Under the pieces are notes generated by a model. It made no database searches. It saw nothing but the letters and a program-made list of their open reading frames with translations, and was not told where the DNA came from. Both the position numbers and the translations under genes were made by a program. 64,000 nt of DNA from Tetrapyrgos nigripes (Eukaryota > Basidiomycota > Agaricomycetes > Agaricales > Campanellaceae): the NCBI GenBank assembly GCA_013368315.1, contig JAACJM010000061.1, positions 1 through 64,000 on the forward strand, in the 5' to 3' direction. Below are positions 34,846-45,239 of this stretch, piece after piece. The first letter of the stretch is position 1. Every line of letters begins with the position of its first letter.

Positions 34846-35335
34846 CTAACTGTTCATATCGCTAACGCACTCCCAAACTCTCTTCAAGTTCTCTTTCCCA
34901 AGCGTCACCTTTCCATCACCACAGCTAACAGCTAGCAAGTTACCCGCCAAACTCCATGACACTCTCCACATCAGGAAATTTTCCAGCAGGCGCATTAGCA
35001 ACAGCTGAGGCTATAGTCGCACCCGCAACAGGCGAAGCCAGCGCAGAGCTCGGATCCAACGCCGTCTTAACCCAAGGCGCAGTCGCACTCTCCCTCGTCC
35101 AAATTAAAAGCCTCTTATCCTGCGAAGCAGTAGCAACATAACTCCTAGGCAACCCAATATTCAGTACCCAAGCAACATCTCTGACCCAGTCTGTGTGTCC
35201 TTCGAGTGCTTCTTCTTCGACCCAGGATTGAGAGTCTTCGCGATATCCCCAGATTTTGACGAGGTTGTCACAGCCTGCGCTGGCGAAACGTTTGAGAGAG
35301 CCGGTTTGGTTGCCCTGTGAGGAAGGAGATAGATA
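34846..35335 (-). pseudogene. SEC13: SEC13 (COPII/nucleoporin WD40) 3' fragment
   Basis: The minus strand reads SLKRFASAGCDNLVKIWGYR, EGHTDWVRDVAWVLN, YVATASQDKRLLIWTRES, then (one frame over) [20 protein letters not shown] and [10 protein letters not shown] to a stop at 34846-34848. These are the last WD repeats of SEC13. The frameshift falls just before WRVSW (about 34968), and the last blade has Gly for Trp (TLGKEN). Upstream (above about 35335) SEC13 stops and repeat B begins, so the first half is missing. Dead fragment captured beside the DUF1295 locus. Confidence 0.85.
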
Positions 35336-35591
35336 GCCCAAGCCATAAGCCATAGATTGGAAGGTCCGCCACATCCATCCAAGTTAACAAAACCAAAGTT
35401 CTGTGATTCCATGAAGAGGACAAGAATACTATACATACTATTACAACGGTTAACCCTTCAACGAAAACGACTTCACGATACTAGGCCTCCGGCACCGTTC
35501 ACCTAGACATCGCCCTAGCCCTATTCCCTTCACCTTCATCTCCATCACCTATCGCCCTAGCCCCAACCTGGCCCCAAATCATAATCGGTTC
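35331..35591. repeat. Repeat B, copy 3 (3' portion only)
   Basis: From GCCCAAGCCATAAGCC onward it matches 13335-13600 and 27340-27590, including TTACAACGGTTAAC. It is the direct downstream flank of the intact DUF1295 gene. Confidence 0.7.
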
Positions 35592-36948
35592 TCAATTCTT
35601 CGGCCCCCAAGGGAAAAACACCGGGACCGTCCTCTTATACTTCTGCCACTTGGGGTCGGTTCCAAACTTTTTGTCGCCTGCTTTTTCAAGAGGGGGGACG
35701 CCGGAGACCTATACATAATATAATAGTGATAATATATGAGAGATAGAGGCCAGAGTCAGTCAGCGAGCCAAACTAAAACCGACAAAGGAGTACAAGGGAA
35801 GGAAGACTGGAGTAAGGAAAGCCAAGAACAAGAACACAAAACCCAGGGACACAACAACACCAAAACGCAAAAAACTCACGTTCGTCAAAAGCAAATACGT
35901 GAACAACGGACTAGCAACACCCGCCAAAGCGACTGTTCCTTTGGGAAAATGATGAGTCTGAAGGGCAGCGGTGGATAATGCCCAGATTCCGGTCCAGATG
36001 CCTACTTCACCGACGTAGCTATAGGTGAGACAACAATGGAAAAGGGGAAGGGAGAGAGAGAGACAAAGATATCAGCCTTCATGACGTCCAAACTAGAGGG
36101 TTGTAGCTTGTAACACATACTTCGGATGTCTACTAACCCCCCAAAGCCCAGTCGAAATAAACTTCTCATCATGCTGTTTGAGCTCTTTAGAACGTCTCCA
36201 AATCGATTTCTGATAATCCGCAATGTTTTCGAAGAGGAACGACGCAGCAAAAAGACCGAATGCGGCGTAATCGCGAGGACCGAGCGGAGGGTGGACGCTT
36301 GCGGGTGCGATGTTGGATAGATAGACGGGTAGGCCGACGAGGAATGTCCAGGTTGCTGTTGGTGTAGGAAGAGAATGGGAAAGGGAGGATAAGTGATGAG
36401 GTGTGGTAAGTAAGAAAGGAAATCATGACATAGACATAGGTGGACACACCTTGAATCATCCAATAGGAGGTAAACGTGAGAGGTTGCTTCTTGAATTCGT
36501 CAAACCTCGAGTCTCCGCCGGCTTTGAGGGCACGCTAAGCGAAAAAACACATCAGCGCCGTACCCCATAGCCTGGAGACGGTGTTACGCACCTGCCCCAA
36601 AAACGCTCCAAGGCGAACAGCCCATATACCCAACGCTGCAGTCAAAAGAAGCTGCCTGGGCGCAAAAGACGACAAAGGTGGTAAAGGTAAGAGTTTTCCA
36701 GCAGAAAAGCTCGCTCGAAGTGTTGGATAATACAGAGAGACGATAGTCGTGGAGAGGTATCCTGCAGCACCGCAAAGGTCGAAATACTTTTCGTTCTGTT
36801 GGGGAACGAAGATGATGGCGAATACTGGTGAAAAGTAGGTATGACTGAGTTAGAGTTTTGTACAGGATTTATTCGGAGTATATTTACAGGTTTGTACACC
36901 AAAAGCCGTAGCTAGGGGAGGAAGAAGCTTGGAGAGGATGGGCGGCAT
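35592..36948 (-). CDS. DUF1295 family membrane protein (steroid reductase-like), intact copy
   Basis: Six exons give one frame of 289 residues: 36948-36888, 36824-36592, 36534-36450, 36355-36121, 36018-35880, 35708-35592. It begins MPPILSKLLPPLATAFGVQ and ends VPVFFPWGPKN. Several hydrophobic spans (FAIIFVP, FGLFAASFLFENIA, TGIWALSTAAL) and the conserved KELKQHDEKFISTGLWGVSR-HPNYVGE block place it in DUF1295, related to 5-alpha-steroid reductases and isoprenylcysteine methyltransferases; an NADPH-dependent lipid reductase in the ER membrane is likely. Three broken relatives lie in this window (13620, 27595, 63173); this is the only one without frame damage, so it is probably the source or the surviving copy. 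Confidence 0.88.
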
Positions 36949-37204
36949 GGTTGAAGGAAAGGAACAAGGAACAAGAAATAACGCGCTACGTCATTATTGA
37001 CTCAAAGGACAGATAAATAAGTATACATTTGCGGACTCTCTATGAACATCATCAGCGTAGAGACAGTAGTATGTACATTTACCTGCTTTCACCATCCAGT
37101 GATCCACGTCTATGAAGCACTAGACGCGTCTCCTTCCTTCACTCAGCAGACCCTCAATATACGGAATATTATCGTGACCGTCTATTTCAATTCACCAGAA
37201 TCCA

Positions 37205-37850
37205 CCGATGCCGCAGCGTCCTCTACCTCCCCTTCTTTGAAGCCCTCTCCCAAACGCTCGTCGACATCCCTATCTCCTTCTTCCCCACCCCAGCCCCACC
37301 CTCGTCTACAGTATTATCATTTACTTCATGGTCGGTCTCCAAACCACTGCTGCCCAATTCTTCACGTTCTTCGTCACCCTCTTCGCATTGGCGATAACGA
37401 TGAAGGTGTTTGTGAGGAGTCAGCTGTGGGGTCTCTCCAGCTCCAGCACAGACGTTTGCAGGTTTTGCGCTGCTGGTGTTGATCTTGTATTTCGGGTTTA
37501 CGTTGCCAAGACTGAGTATGATTGCCTGGTTGAGGTGAATAACTTATCTTAACTTGATCGTGTGTCTTTCTCTCTTTTTTTTTTTCTTTCTCTGGAGCTT
37601 ACCCTCTTCTTCACAGCCAAGTCATCGGGGTTTTGAGAACCTCATGTCCAACGAGTCCCATACCCTCAATAGAACTTGCTCTAATCTCGTCCCATCTAGC
37701 CCTGTATACTCGGATAACCCCAACATTTCTCTGGCAAACCAGGCTTGTGCGACGCGTGGGAAGGTGCCTGGGCAGAGTGTGGTGGATGGGAACGCTACGT
37801 CGCTTTGAGTTATCAGTATAAGTATGCGAACGCTTGGAGGGTGAGTGTCG
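37205..37850 (+). pseudogene. PDR-type ABC transporter C-terminal pseudogene
   Basis: Pieces in different frames match the second membrane domain of pleiotropic drug resistance transporters: LPFFEALSQTLVDIPISFF, then IIYFMVGLQTTAAQFFTFF, then AQTFAGFALLVLILYFGFTL, then (after an intron) FENLMSNESHTLNRTCSNLV and SLANQACATRGKVPG, then YVALSYQYKYANAWR. At least three frame changes without splice sites separate them. Nucleotide-binding domains are absent. It starts about 250 bp upstream of the DUF1295 gene, facing away. Confidence 0.85.
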
Positions 37851-38353
37851 TTCATTCTTGCCATAAGTACTTGGTACTCGGTGACAACGACGCTACCCCA
37901 GTTTCGACCCATGAGTCCAATTTCCATCAAAGACTCTGTCACCTCATTTTTGGTGTCAGAATCACCCTCATCGCGTCGCGTCTTGACTACAAGTTTCGTG
38001 AAGTACCGTCCTATGTCGTATCGTCTCGACACGCATTGTCACCGAACAACGAATTTGACGCTCAGTACCATAACCGCACGACATCAACTGTTTGCCAAAC
38101 TATACTCGAAATCCTCTTCGCCTTACACAGCGGTATAATATCCAGTCGTTCTCGTTGAAGATGCCCTGGAGTCTCCGAGTCACAGTCTCAAGAGAACGAA
38201 GCTGCCTGACGACGCGATTGGATGGAACAGGAAATGGTGGATATTCAAGTTTTTAGCCGGAGGAAAGATTGCCGGAACTCGTAGGATGGGGTTGAGGGGA
38301 ACATCTGGAAGCGCTCTTCAGCTCCCATAGAAAGCCCTTGGAAAGCCCCCGTC
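37851..38353. other. No gene recognised
   Basis: Overlapping open frames on both strands, none with recognisable domains. A GTGAGT donor follows the ABC fragment at 37840, so decayed downstream exons may be included. Confidence 0.3.
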
Positions 38354-38691
38354 TATGTAGCACTATGTAGAGCCGGCTAGCTCAGCTAGAACCATAGCAC
38401 TGATAGACAGTCCACAAAATGTCAGAAATCTTCATGCCGAGGTGTCATTAGACCCTATCCGTGCCAGCTGTCTATATAGTCACAATGAAGATTTTTTCTA
38501 ATGCCCACTCACACGGAATATGTAGCGCTATGTAGAGCCGGCTAGCTCAGCTAGAACCATAGCACCCATAGCACTGATAGACGGTCCACAAAACATCAGA
38601 AAACTTCGTGCCAAGTGTCATTAGACCCTGTCAGAGCCAGCTGTCCGTATTTTCAAAATGTCGATTTTTTCTAATGCCCACCTGCACGGAC
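38354..38691. repeat. Tandem duplication, two units of about 165 bp
   Basis: Unit 1 begins TATGTAGCACTATGTAGAGC at 38354, unit 2 begins TATGTAGCGCTATGTAGAGC at 38519. Both contain GCCGGCTAGCTCAGCTAG, a TCATTAGACCCT box and TTTTTTCTAATGCCCAC. Related CTATGTAGAGCTATATA / AGCGCTATATAGC palindromic words recur at 39160-39265, so the family is palindrome-rich and may be MITE-derived. Confidence 0.8.
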
Positions 38692-39646
38692 TTGCATTAT
38701 TCGGACCAAGGCACGCCTCGACGCAGAAAAGTATAAAAGGCCAACAGCTTGAGTCAAAGTGCACAAGTTCACGCACGAAGTTTACTTGCCCCAACTTCAC
38801 TCAAGATGCTGTTGTATTCTACAGGACTTAGGTGAATCCATTCTCCAGTTCTCAAACTCAGAGTGCTTACTAACGATAATTTGCTCTCACATACCTATGT
38901 ATTCAAACACAAGTCTGTACTATTCTTCTTGACTCTTGTACAAGTTATTGTTCACATCTATACCCACTAGTAACTTGTGATGTACTATCTAGTAGCTGAG
39001 CCTAATGAAAATCTTCAGTGGAGTCCTACCCTGGATGTACAGCACAATTGGTATGATGAGTACTGAGTACTGATGTGGCGGAATGATGTCGTTGAGAATG
39101 CCAAGCGGCGTTAAACTCGGGTCTCCGGCTAGCTGTCATAGCTCGCGTAGCTCTGATAGACCTGCTCTATGTAGAGCTATATACGAGGTCCATCTCTATG
39201 TAGTTGAAGGGGGGTTAGCTATGAGCCCTAGTCGAGCTATCAGCGCTATATAGCGCTATATAGCAATTCTGCAGTTTCCAGATGAAGAGTACGTTGGTAG
39301 AGTTGTCGACGAATGGCTTCGAGTTACAGTAGGCTTTTCCATTTTAATATGTTTCTATGTAGTTGACTGACAACTTTTCTAGGACAAATTTTCATTTCCC
39401 GCTCGATTTTCGAAGTCAACTTTCCAACGCCCTCTTATCCTGGCCTCTCGCTCTCCGAAGAGGTTCGACGACCAACGTAAAAGCGTCTAATCTATTCTTG
39501 TGGCGAGTTCCTTGAAACTTGACTTGAATCACATGCATGGCATGTCTGGCACAGCAGTGCGGCGTCCTGTCATGGACACTACCAGTACACACTGCTTTGT
39601 ACACACGCCGACTCTTTCTACCACCACCACCACCCCCACACCCACC
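38692..39646. other. Upstream region of the DUF6535-ankyrin gene
   Basis: Holds a TATAAAAG at about 38732 followed by an unassigned pyrimidine-rich leader, the palindromic GCTATATAGC cluster (39160-39265), and an in-frame extension of the downstream gene from 39500. No independent gene seen. Confidence 0.4.
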
Positions 39647-42638
39647 ATGAACGACCCAGAATCCCCGTGCGAAATCTCCCCCTCTGTTCCAAACATTCCA
39701 CTATTACCGGAAGAAGCTCGAAATAGCCTAAGTGAGGCAGAGAAGGCTCAAAAAGGACAGGTAGAAATCAAGCGATGCCGGCCTTCTGGGAAATCCTCTG
39801 CGCTGGGAGCAGATGACGTTGGAAACAATGAAGGAAAGCGGAAGGGTGAGTATATCTTTTGGCTAGCTTTGCCAACAACGCCGCTGACTCGAATTGCAGC
39901 CTCTGCAGCCTCTGCAGAGTCGAAATCTGACCTGTCCCAATCTGTTACCATCAGCCCTGCGAGTGTTACGGTGAAGGCAGGATCTGTCACTCGCAGTGCA
40001 GCCGGAGACAACGTAACTTTCGCAGCCTCACGTCAGTCTACTTTTGACACAACCACCAATGCTTCCCGGTGCGGGCATGATACTCAGGCAAATTCCGAAG
40101 GTGAGTCTGGTGCCACTTATTGTTCCTTTGTCTGACTTACATACTGACTGATCTGCCAGTCCGTAACCTCACGGAAGGAAGGTCTCAGTCTGAACCTATG
40201 ACAAACAATAGTAAGTAATTACCTACTTCTTAAAGAAGTGACCTCTCAGATGTGTGCAGACACCAAGGATGAGACTGCTTCCGGTGTACCGGGTAAACCA
40301 AATTCTCAAGATACCAACAAGCGTAAGTCACACACTGTCTTTGTCCTCCTGTTGATCCTGTAACAAATATTGGTTGTTTTTTTTTAGAATCAGAAGGCAG
40401 CAAGGTGCCAGATAACCTGTCTGATTCCATTGCACGGATCGTGAAGGGCCTAGATGCACTTCTTTCTTTGATTACTGAAGGCAGTGAGTAATACTAGCAT
40501 ATCAGATGAAGTGTTTGTGCTAATTGACTATGCAATTACTGTAGACAATGACTCAGAAAATGCTCAGTGGTGTGTCAATAAGACTGAGAAGAAGAAGGAA
40601 AATCTCAGTCGGTTGCTGGGCATCCCAGAATATCAGAGTTCATACACTGGTGAGTTGCCATTATTAGGGTATGGCTCTCCGACTAATCAACTGTCTTCTT
40701 AGGAACCCGGGACTATGACTATACTCGGAAATACCCTCAGGATGAGTTTGGCAAAGAGGCAAAGGAGAATGCACGAGTGTGGAAAGTTTACCTTGATGAG
40801 GCAGAAGCTTTTGATGATGAGATGTTGAGGGGTTTCCGGGACACTCTTGATGCTCTTCTTGTGTTTGTGAGTGCAAACTACTATCATTGTTAAGGAATGG
40901 TTGTTAACCTGAGAATCAGGCAGCACTCTTTTCTGCTGTAGTGACTTCTTTTGTCATTGCCACCATTGCAAACCTTCAACCTGACTACACTGAGATCACA
41001 GCCAGGCTTATGTTTGAGCAAAACAAACTACTGCGTGCTGCTGGAAACACCACTGCTCTGCAATCTGTTCTGCAGGCATCAGTTGACCTGGACAATGCTG
41101 ATATCAGTAACAAGGACCTCTGGGTCAATGGTCTGTTCTTTGCCAGCCTGTCCCTCTCACTTGCTACAGCTCTTCTTTCTGTGCTTGTTAAGCAATGGCT
41201 TCAAGCATACAACTCCTCCCTTCCCACTGGCAATGCTTGTGAGCGTGCCAAAATTCGTCAATTCCGATATCTTGGATTTAAGCAGTGGAAAGTTCCTCAG
41301 ATCATTGGAATCTTACCCATTATACTCCATGTGTCCCTTGGCCTCTTCATGGTTGGCCTTTCACTCTATGTTTCAGACCTTCACCAATCCCTTTGCTGGA
41401 TTGTGGTCTCTGTCACTGTCATTGCCTTTTTGATGTATTTTGGAACCATCATCATTCCTGTCATTCATATCCAATGCCCATACAGAGTCCCAATACTATT
41501 TGCCCTTCTCCATCTCCTCATGTTCCCTCTCAGCATTTTTCAATATTTTTTGACACTAGTTTCATATCATGGATACAGATATTATTACCATTCTCAGAGC
41601 AGCCATCTCTCAAATCTTCCTCCACCTAAATGGCCCTCTGCTCCAAACACATCTCTCAGGCATGCAGAGACCATGTTTCTTCAGCTTATCCCTTCCACAT
41701 TCAGAGATGATTACCAACTATCATCCTCATCTATTCAACATCATACTATGTTGGCTTATTGTCTCAAATGGCTACAATCTCTGCAATCAAATGATTCAAT
41801 CCAGGAGGTGGTTCATCAGACTGTGCATTGTATTTTCCATGATACTGCTCTTAAAGATTCAGGGGGGGAAATCTATGGCTTTCAACCAGCTTTGAGCTGC
41901 TATGAAACATTCCTTGACTGGAATCCCATTGCAGAATCCATGTGGAGTGTACTGTTGAGGAAAGATGAAACAGATAGTCACAAAATCTGTCTATCACTCA
42001 ACAAACACTGGAGGCAGGCTGAGAAACATCTTTCTCACTTTCCTCCATGGGAACCAACAGATAGACTTCATAATGCAGCTAGAGATGGGAACTTGGATAT
42101 AGTCAAGGTCTTTGTTGAAAATGGGGCTGATGTCAATGCAGGGGGAGGGCTTTATGGGTTTGCATTGCAAGCAGCAGCATATGGGGGACATTTGGATATT
42201 GTGAAGTATCTTGTAGAGAAAGGAGCAGATGTTAATTCAAAGGGAGGAGTATATGGATTTGCAGTGCAAGCTGCAGCAGATAGGATGGATATTGTCAAAT
42301 ATCTTGTGGAGAAGGGGGCAGATGTTAATGCAGAGGGAGGGTATTATGGGTTTGCATTGCAAGCAGCAGCGCGATGGGGATATTTGGAGATTGTGAAGTA
42401 TCTTGTGGAGAAGGGGGCAGGTATTAATGCAGAGGGAGGAAAACATGGGTCTGCATTGCAAGCAGCAGCATATTGGGGAAGGTTGGATGTTGTCAAGTAT
42501 TTTGTACAGGAGAAGGGTGTGGATGTTGATGCAAAGGGCGGAGAACATGGGTCTGCACTCAAAGCTGCACAGCAATCCTTTATCTCAGCCAGAGCAGAGA
42601 TTGTTAAGTATCTGCAAGAGCATGGAGCAAGAGAGTAG
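39647..42638 (+). CDS. DUF6535 membrane domain fused to C-terminal ankyrin repeats
   Basis: Starts at 39647 (MNDPESPCEISPSVPN; ACCATGA context; a longer in-frame start at 39500 is possible). Seven introns, most in phase 1, give one open frame to 42638. Order: long Ser/Thr-rich disordered N-terminus; IARIVKGLDALLSLITEG; DUF6535 (about 40700-41560) with the signature WKVYLDEAEAFDDEMLRGF, TMs FAALFSAVVTSFVIATIA, LWVNGLFFASLSLSLATALL and IIGILPIILHVSLGLFMVGL, and the VLVKQWLQAY loop; a helical linker; then six ankyrin repeats (about 42060-42630) such as DIVKYLVEKGADVNAEGG. The repeats are nearly identical at DNA level. DUF6535 is a widespread mushroom domain of unknown function. Ankyrins bind proteins, so a membrane-anchored receptor or recognition role is inferred, not shown. 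Confidence 0.88.
42060..42632 (+). repeat. In-frame ankyrin repeat array, about 93-99 bp units
   Basis: Six units of about 31-33 codons repeat words such as GTGAAGTATCTTGTGGAGAA, GGGGCAGATGTTAATGCAGA and TTTGCATTGCAAGCAGCAGC. Units 2-5 are the most alike; the last is the most diverged. Such DNA identity indicates recent unit duplication or homogenisation. Confidence 0.8.
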
Positions 42639-42954
42639 TACTTAAATCATAGAGGCTTGTCTTAATCCTACTTCATATTCTCTAGAGATCATTTTCTCTC
42701 AATATACACATGATAAACAATTGAAATGCATTATTATTCCTCTGTAATTGGAGCTCACAAATCTCCATCCCCTCATTCCTCACCTCCTGACTTCCCTGCT
42801 TCAGTCATTCACTCTCTCCCCCCTTCCCAGCTCCCATCCGTCCTGCAAAATCATCTTAACCCACCTTCTTGTGACATATCCAGATATGGTGTAAAAGGGG
42901 GACTGGAAGGAGTGTGGTGCTTTGCCAGGCATTTGTGTAGATGATGCCATCTTG
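42639..42954. other. Downstream flank of the ankyrin gene
   Basis: C/T-rich DNA, presumably 3' UTR and spacer; no gene or repeat identified. Confidence 0.35.
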
Positions 42955-43456
42955 ATTTTTTATTTTTTTATTTTTCAAGTAGATGTTTATGTTGTTAGTG
43001 ACAAATAGGTCCAAATCACTGTGCTTTATAGCCAATAAGAAGCATAGCAATTGCATTTGTAGCAAAAGGGGGAAGAGACATGATTAAACTGTCAATTGGT
43101 GCTCTTGGTGCTCGACCAGCACTCTGGGTAGATTGATCTCTGAGAACCCTTGCTGCACCTCATCTACTATCAACAAGGATACCAGCTTTTAAATTCAAAT
43201 TCATCACATTAACAGCTGTTGTGGGTGGAGAGATAAATGTCAACTTTTTGCTCACCAGTAGACCCAATCATACACAAAATGAGAACAAGTCTGACAGTCA
43301 GGTTTCATGGAAAGAGGACCCAAGCTCACCAAACCACAATACCATCTGATGCTAAGAACTATGTGTGGTGCCAGTAGTAAAGCACAGTACAAACTTGAGA
43401 AGTAGAGATGTGAATGAGAGAATTAGCATGGTTATTGCAATGATGATAAGTGCTAC
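42955..43456 (-). pseudogene. Decayed copy of the membrane-protein gene at 10809-12277
   Basis: Aligns with 11340-11997: shared landmarks are AGATGTTTATGTTGTTAGTG, ACCAGTAGACCCAATCATAC, CTAAGAACTATGTG and the terminal AAGTGCTAC. The part matching 11775-11935 is deleted, and coding frames are broken. Most differences at CpG sites of the intact gene are CpG to TpG or CpA (TTTCGTGG to TTTCATGG, GCTCGCC to GCTCACC, ATCCGAT to ATCTGAT). A copia LTR is inserted directly after GTGCTAC. Confidence 0.8.
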
Positions 43457-43767
43457 TGTTGGAATTTTGTATTAATCTATACTTACAATGAACGATCATA
43501 TCTTTCTCTTCACTAGTATACATATGCACCACCTACTTTCTGTTATACTCCATACTTACATCGTCTCTTACATTGTTGACTCCAAACTGATATCAGACAT
43601 TACATTGTAGTATCTACTTTTCTCCACTGTGTTATATTTATGGACTTGTGCAGCCACAGTAGCTAATGGTATAAATACTTAGTAGCTCACTGTTTATACC
43701 TCTAGAGCCGCAATAGTATTCATTGCCTCACTTGTTTAACAAGTGTCCTCATATTCACTTATTCTCA
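43457..43767 (+). repeat. Copia 5' LTR
   Basis: Starts TGTTGGAATTTTGTATTAATC and ends TTATTCTCA just before the primer-binding site. It matches 50858-51150; this copy lacks about 25 bp (around CACTTCATTAGTATACATG) kept in the 3' copy. Confidence 0.85.
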
Positions 43768-43768
43768 T

Positions 43769-43783
43769 AGGTTATGGGCCCCA
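43769..43783 (+). promoter_or_regulatory. Copia primer-binding site, half-tRNA initiator-Met type
   Basis: AGGTTATGGGCCCCA lies one base after the 5' LTR. Its complement GGGCCCATAACC looks like the anticodon arm of initiator tRNA-Met, with the CAT anticodon. Priming from a tRNA-iMet half-molecule is known for several copia elements. Confidence 0.65.
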
Positions 43784-44329
43784 CCCTAGCCTAATCATAT
43801 CTCATCGTCTAGCTCTTGACATTGTATGACTAGTAGCTTGCAACGCTACAGCTCAAGGCATGGATCACCAGCACCCAGGGTCGACAACCTGAACAGATAA
43901 TCAGATCACAGTCAGGATCTTGAAACCAGTCTAGGAAAGGCAGTCCCAGACCACAGCAGTACATCCCACCAGCACCAGATATCCATTGTGCATATCAAGC
44001 ACACATATACGATTTTGATGACTACATTGATTGTTTTTGGGACATAGAACACAGAGAATTTTATTGGTAAAACAGCTCATCCCTGTCCAAATTGCTACAA
44101 TTCCATCCCATTACCACCAGAAGCAAACCCAAATCCTTGGGGGTGACACATAAACAGAGGACAAGAACCTCTTATCAATGGTCATCAAGAACGCACAGCA
44201 CCACCACCACTGAATCCACTTGTATTTCCACCTCCAGGACAGCCATGAGAAGCTGTGCCACAGCCCTCCACATCATCAGTTCCAGAAGCCCCATAACAGC
44301 CACTGAAAGGAGACCCAACGCCATCTCCA

Positions 44330-45091
44330 TTGAATCCTCCATCATGTCATTCACCAGATCCTGATCCAAATCCAGATCCAGATCCAGATCCTAATCCACC
44401 TGACCCACCATCTCCATCAGATCCTGATCCTGATCCATCCAAACCAGATGACACAATTGATTCAGATTCAGACAACAAAGCACTTGATAAAGTTATGAAA
44501 CTCAAGAAGGACGGATCTAATTGGAGTACATGGGTAACAAGAGTGCAGAGGGCAGCAGGATCTATTGGATACAATAAGTATCTAACTACAGCACCCACAT
44601 CAGCAGCAGAAGAACAACAGCAGGATAAAGACCTGTTGAACAGGATTATTGGCACACTACCAGACACTATTTTTAGGTGTTACAAGAACAAGCCAACATT
44701 GAAGGAATTGTGGGATGCATTGAAACAGGATTATGATGCAAAGGACCCCCTCACCAAAGCCAGTCTGGAAAAGCGACTCTTCTCCCTCACATGTACCAAC
44801 CCTGCTAAAGTTGGTAAACACCTTGACAACCTCATTGCAATTATGGATGAACTTGCTGAACATGGAATTTCTATCCCTGATTCCCAATTCAAATTGGCCA
44901 TCATCTCTTCCACTCCTGATATGTATCAAGCCACTGTCAAAGCCCTCATCACCATTTACAGAGAAGAACCAAACAAGTTGACACCAGAAATGCTGATTGC
45001 AGCCATTTATGCAGAAGCTAAAGGCAAGAACTTTGCTTCTAGCTCCAACAAATCACAAGAATCTGTGAACTACTCCAACAACAACTTCTGA
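44330..45091 (+). CDS. Copia gag polyprotein
   Basis: A 253-codon open frame. Asp/Pro/Ser-rich N-terminus (PDPDPNPDPD), then the copia gag (UBN2/retrotran_gag) region with LKKDGSNWSTWVTRVQRA, LKELWDALKQDYDAKDP and LAIISSTPDMYQA. The stop after NNNF is followed in another frame by a CCHC knuckle (YNCRGLGHFSKNC, about 45240-45280), so the zinc knuckle is now cut off by a TGA at about 45157 and a frame change. Confidence 0.8.
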   Translation: MNPPSCHSPDPDPNPDPDPDPNPPDPPSPSDPDPDPSKPDDTIDSDSDNKALDKVMKLKKDGSNWSTWVTRVQRAAGSIGYNKYLTTAPTSAAEEQQQDKDLLNRIIGTLPDTIFRCYKNKPTLKELWDALKQDYDAKDPLTKASLEKRLFSLTCTNPAKVGKHLDNLIAIMDELAEHGISIPDSQFKLAIISSTPDMYQATVKALITIYREEPNKLTPEMLIAAIYAEAKGKNFASSSNKSQESVNYSNNNF

Positions 45092-45239
45092 GGCAGAGGG
45101 TGTGGCAGATTCAGAGGTGGAAGGGGAAGAGGTATAGGAAATAGCAGAGGAGACTGAGGAGGATCATCATTGAGAGGTCAGGCTGAGGTGGAGCAGGAGG
45201 AAATTGGCAAGGCAACAATCAAACAAGGGAAGAACCAAG

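Noticed and set aside
37622..38032. 136-codon minus-strand frame overlapping the ABC pseudogene
   Set aside because: The opposite strand carries clear PDR transporter similarity; this is its shadow plus random extension.
42237..42575. Minus-strand frame with repeated Cys-rich peptides opposite the ankyrin array
   Set aside because: Antisense shadow of the ankyrin repeats; periodicity follows the sense coding unit.
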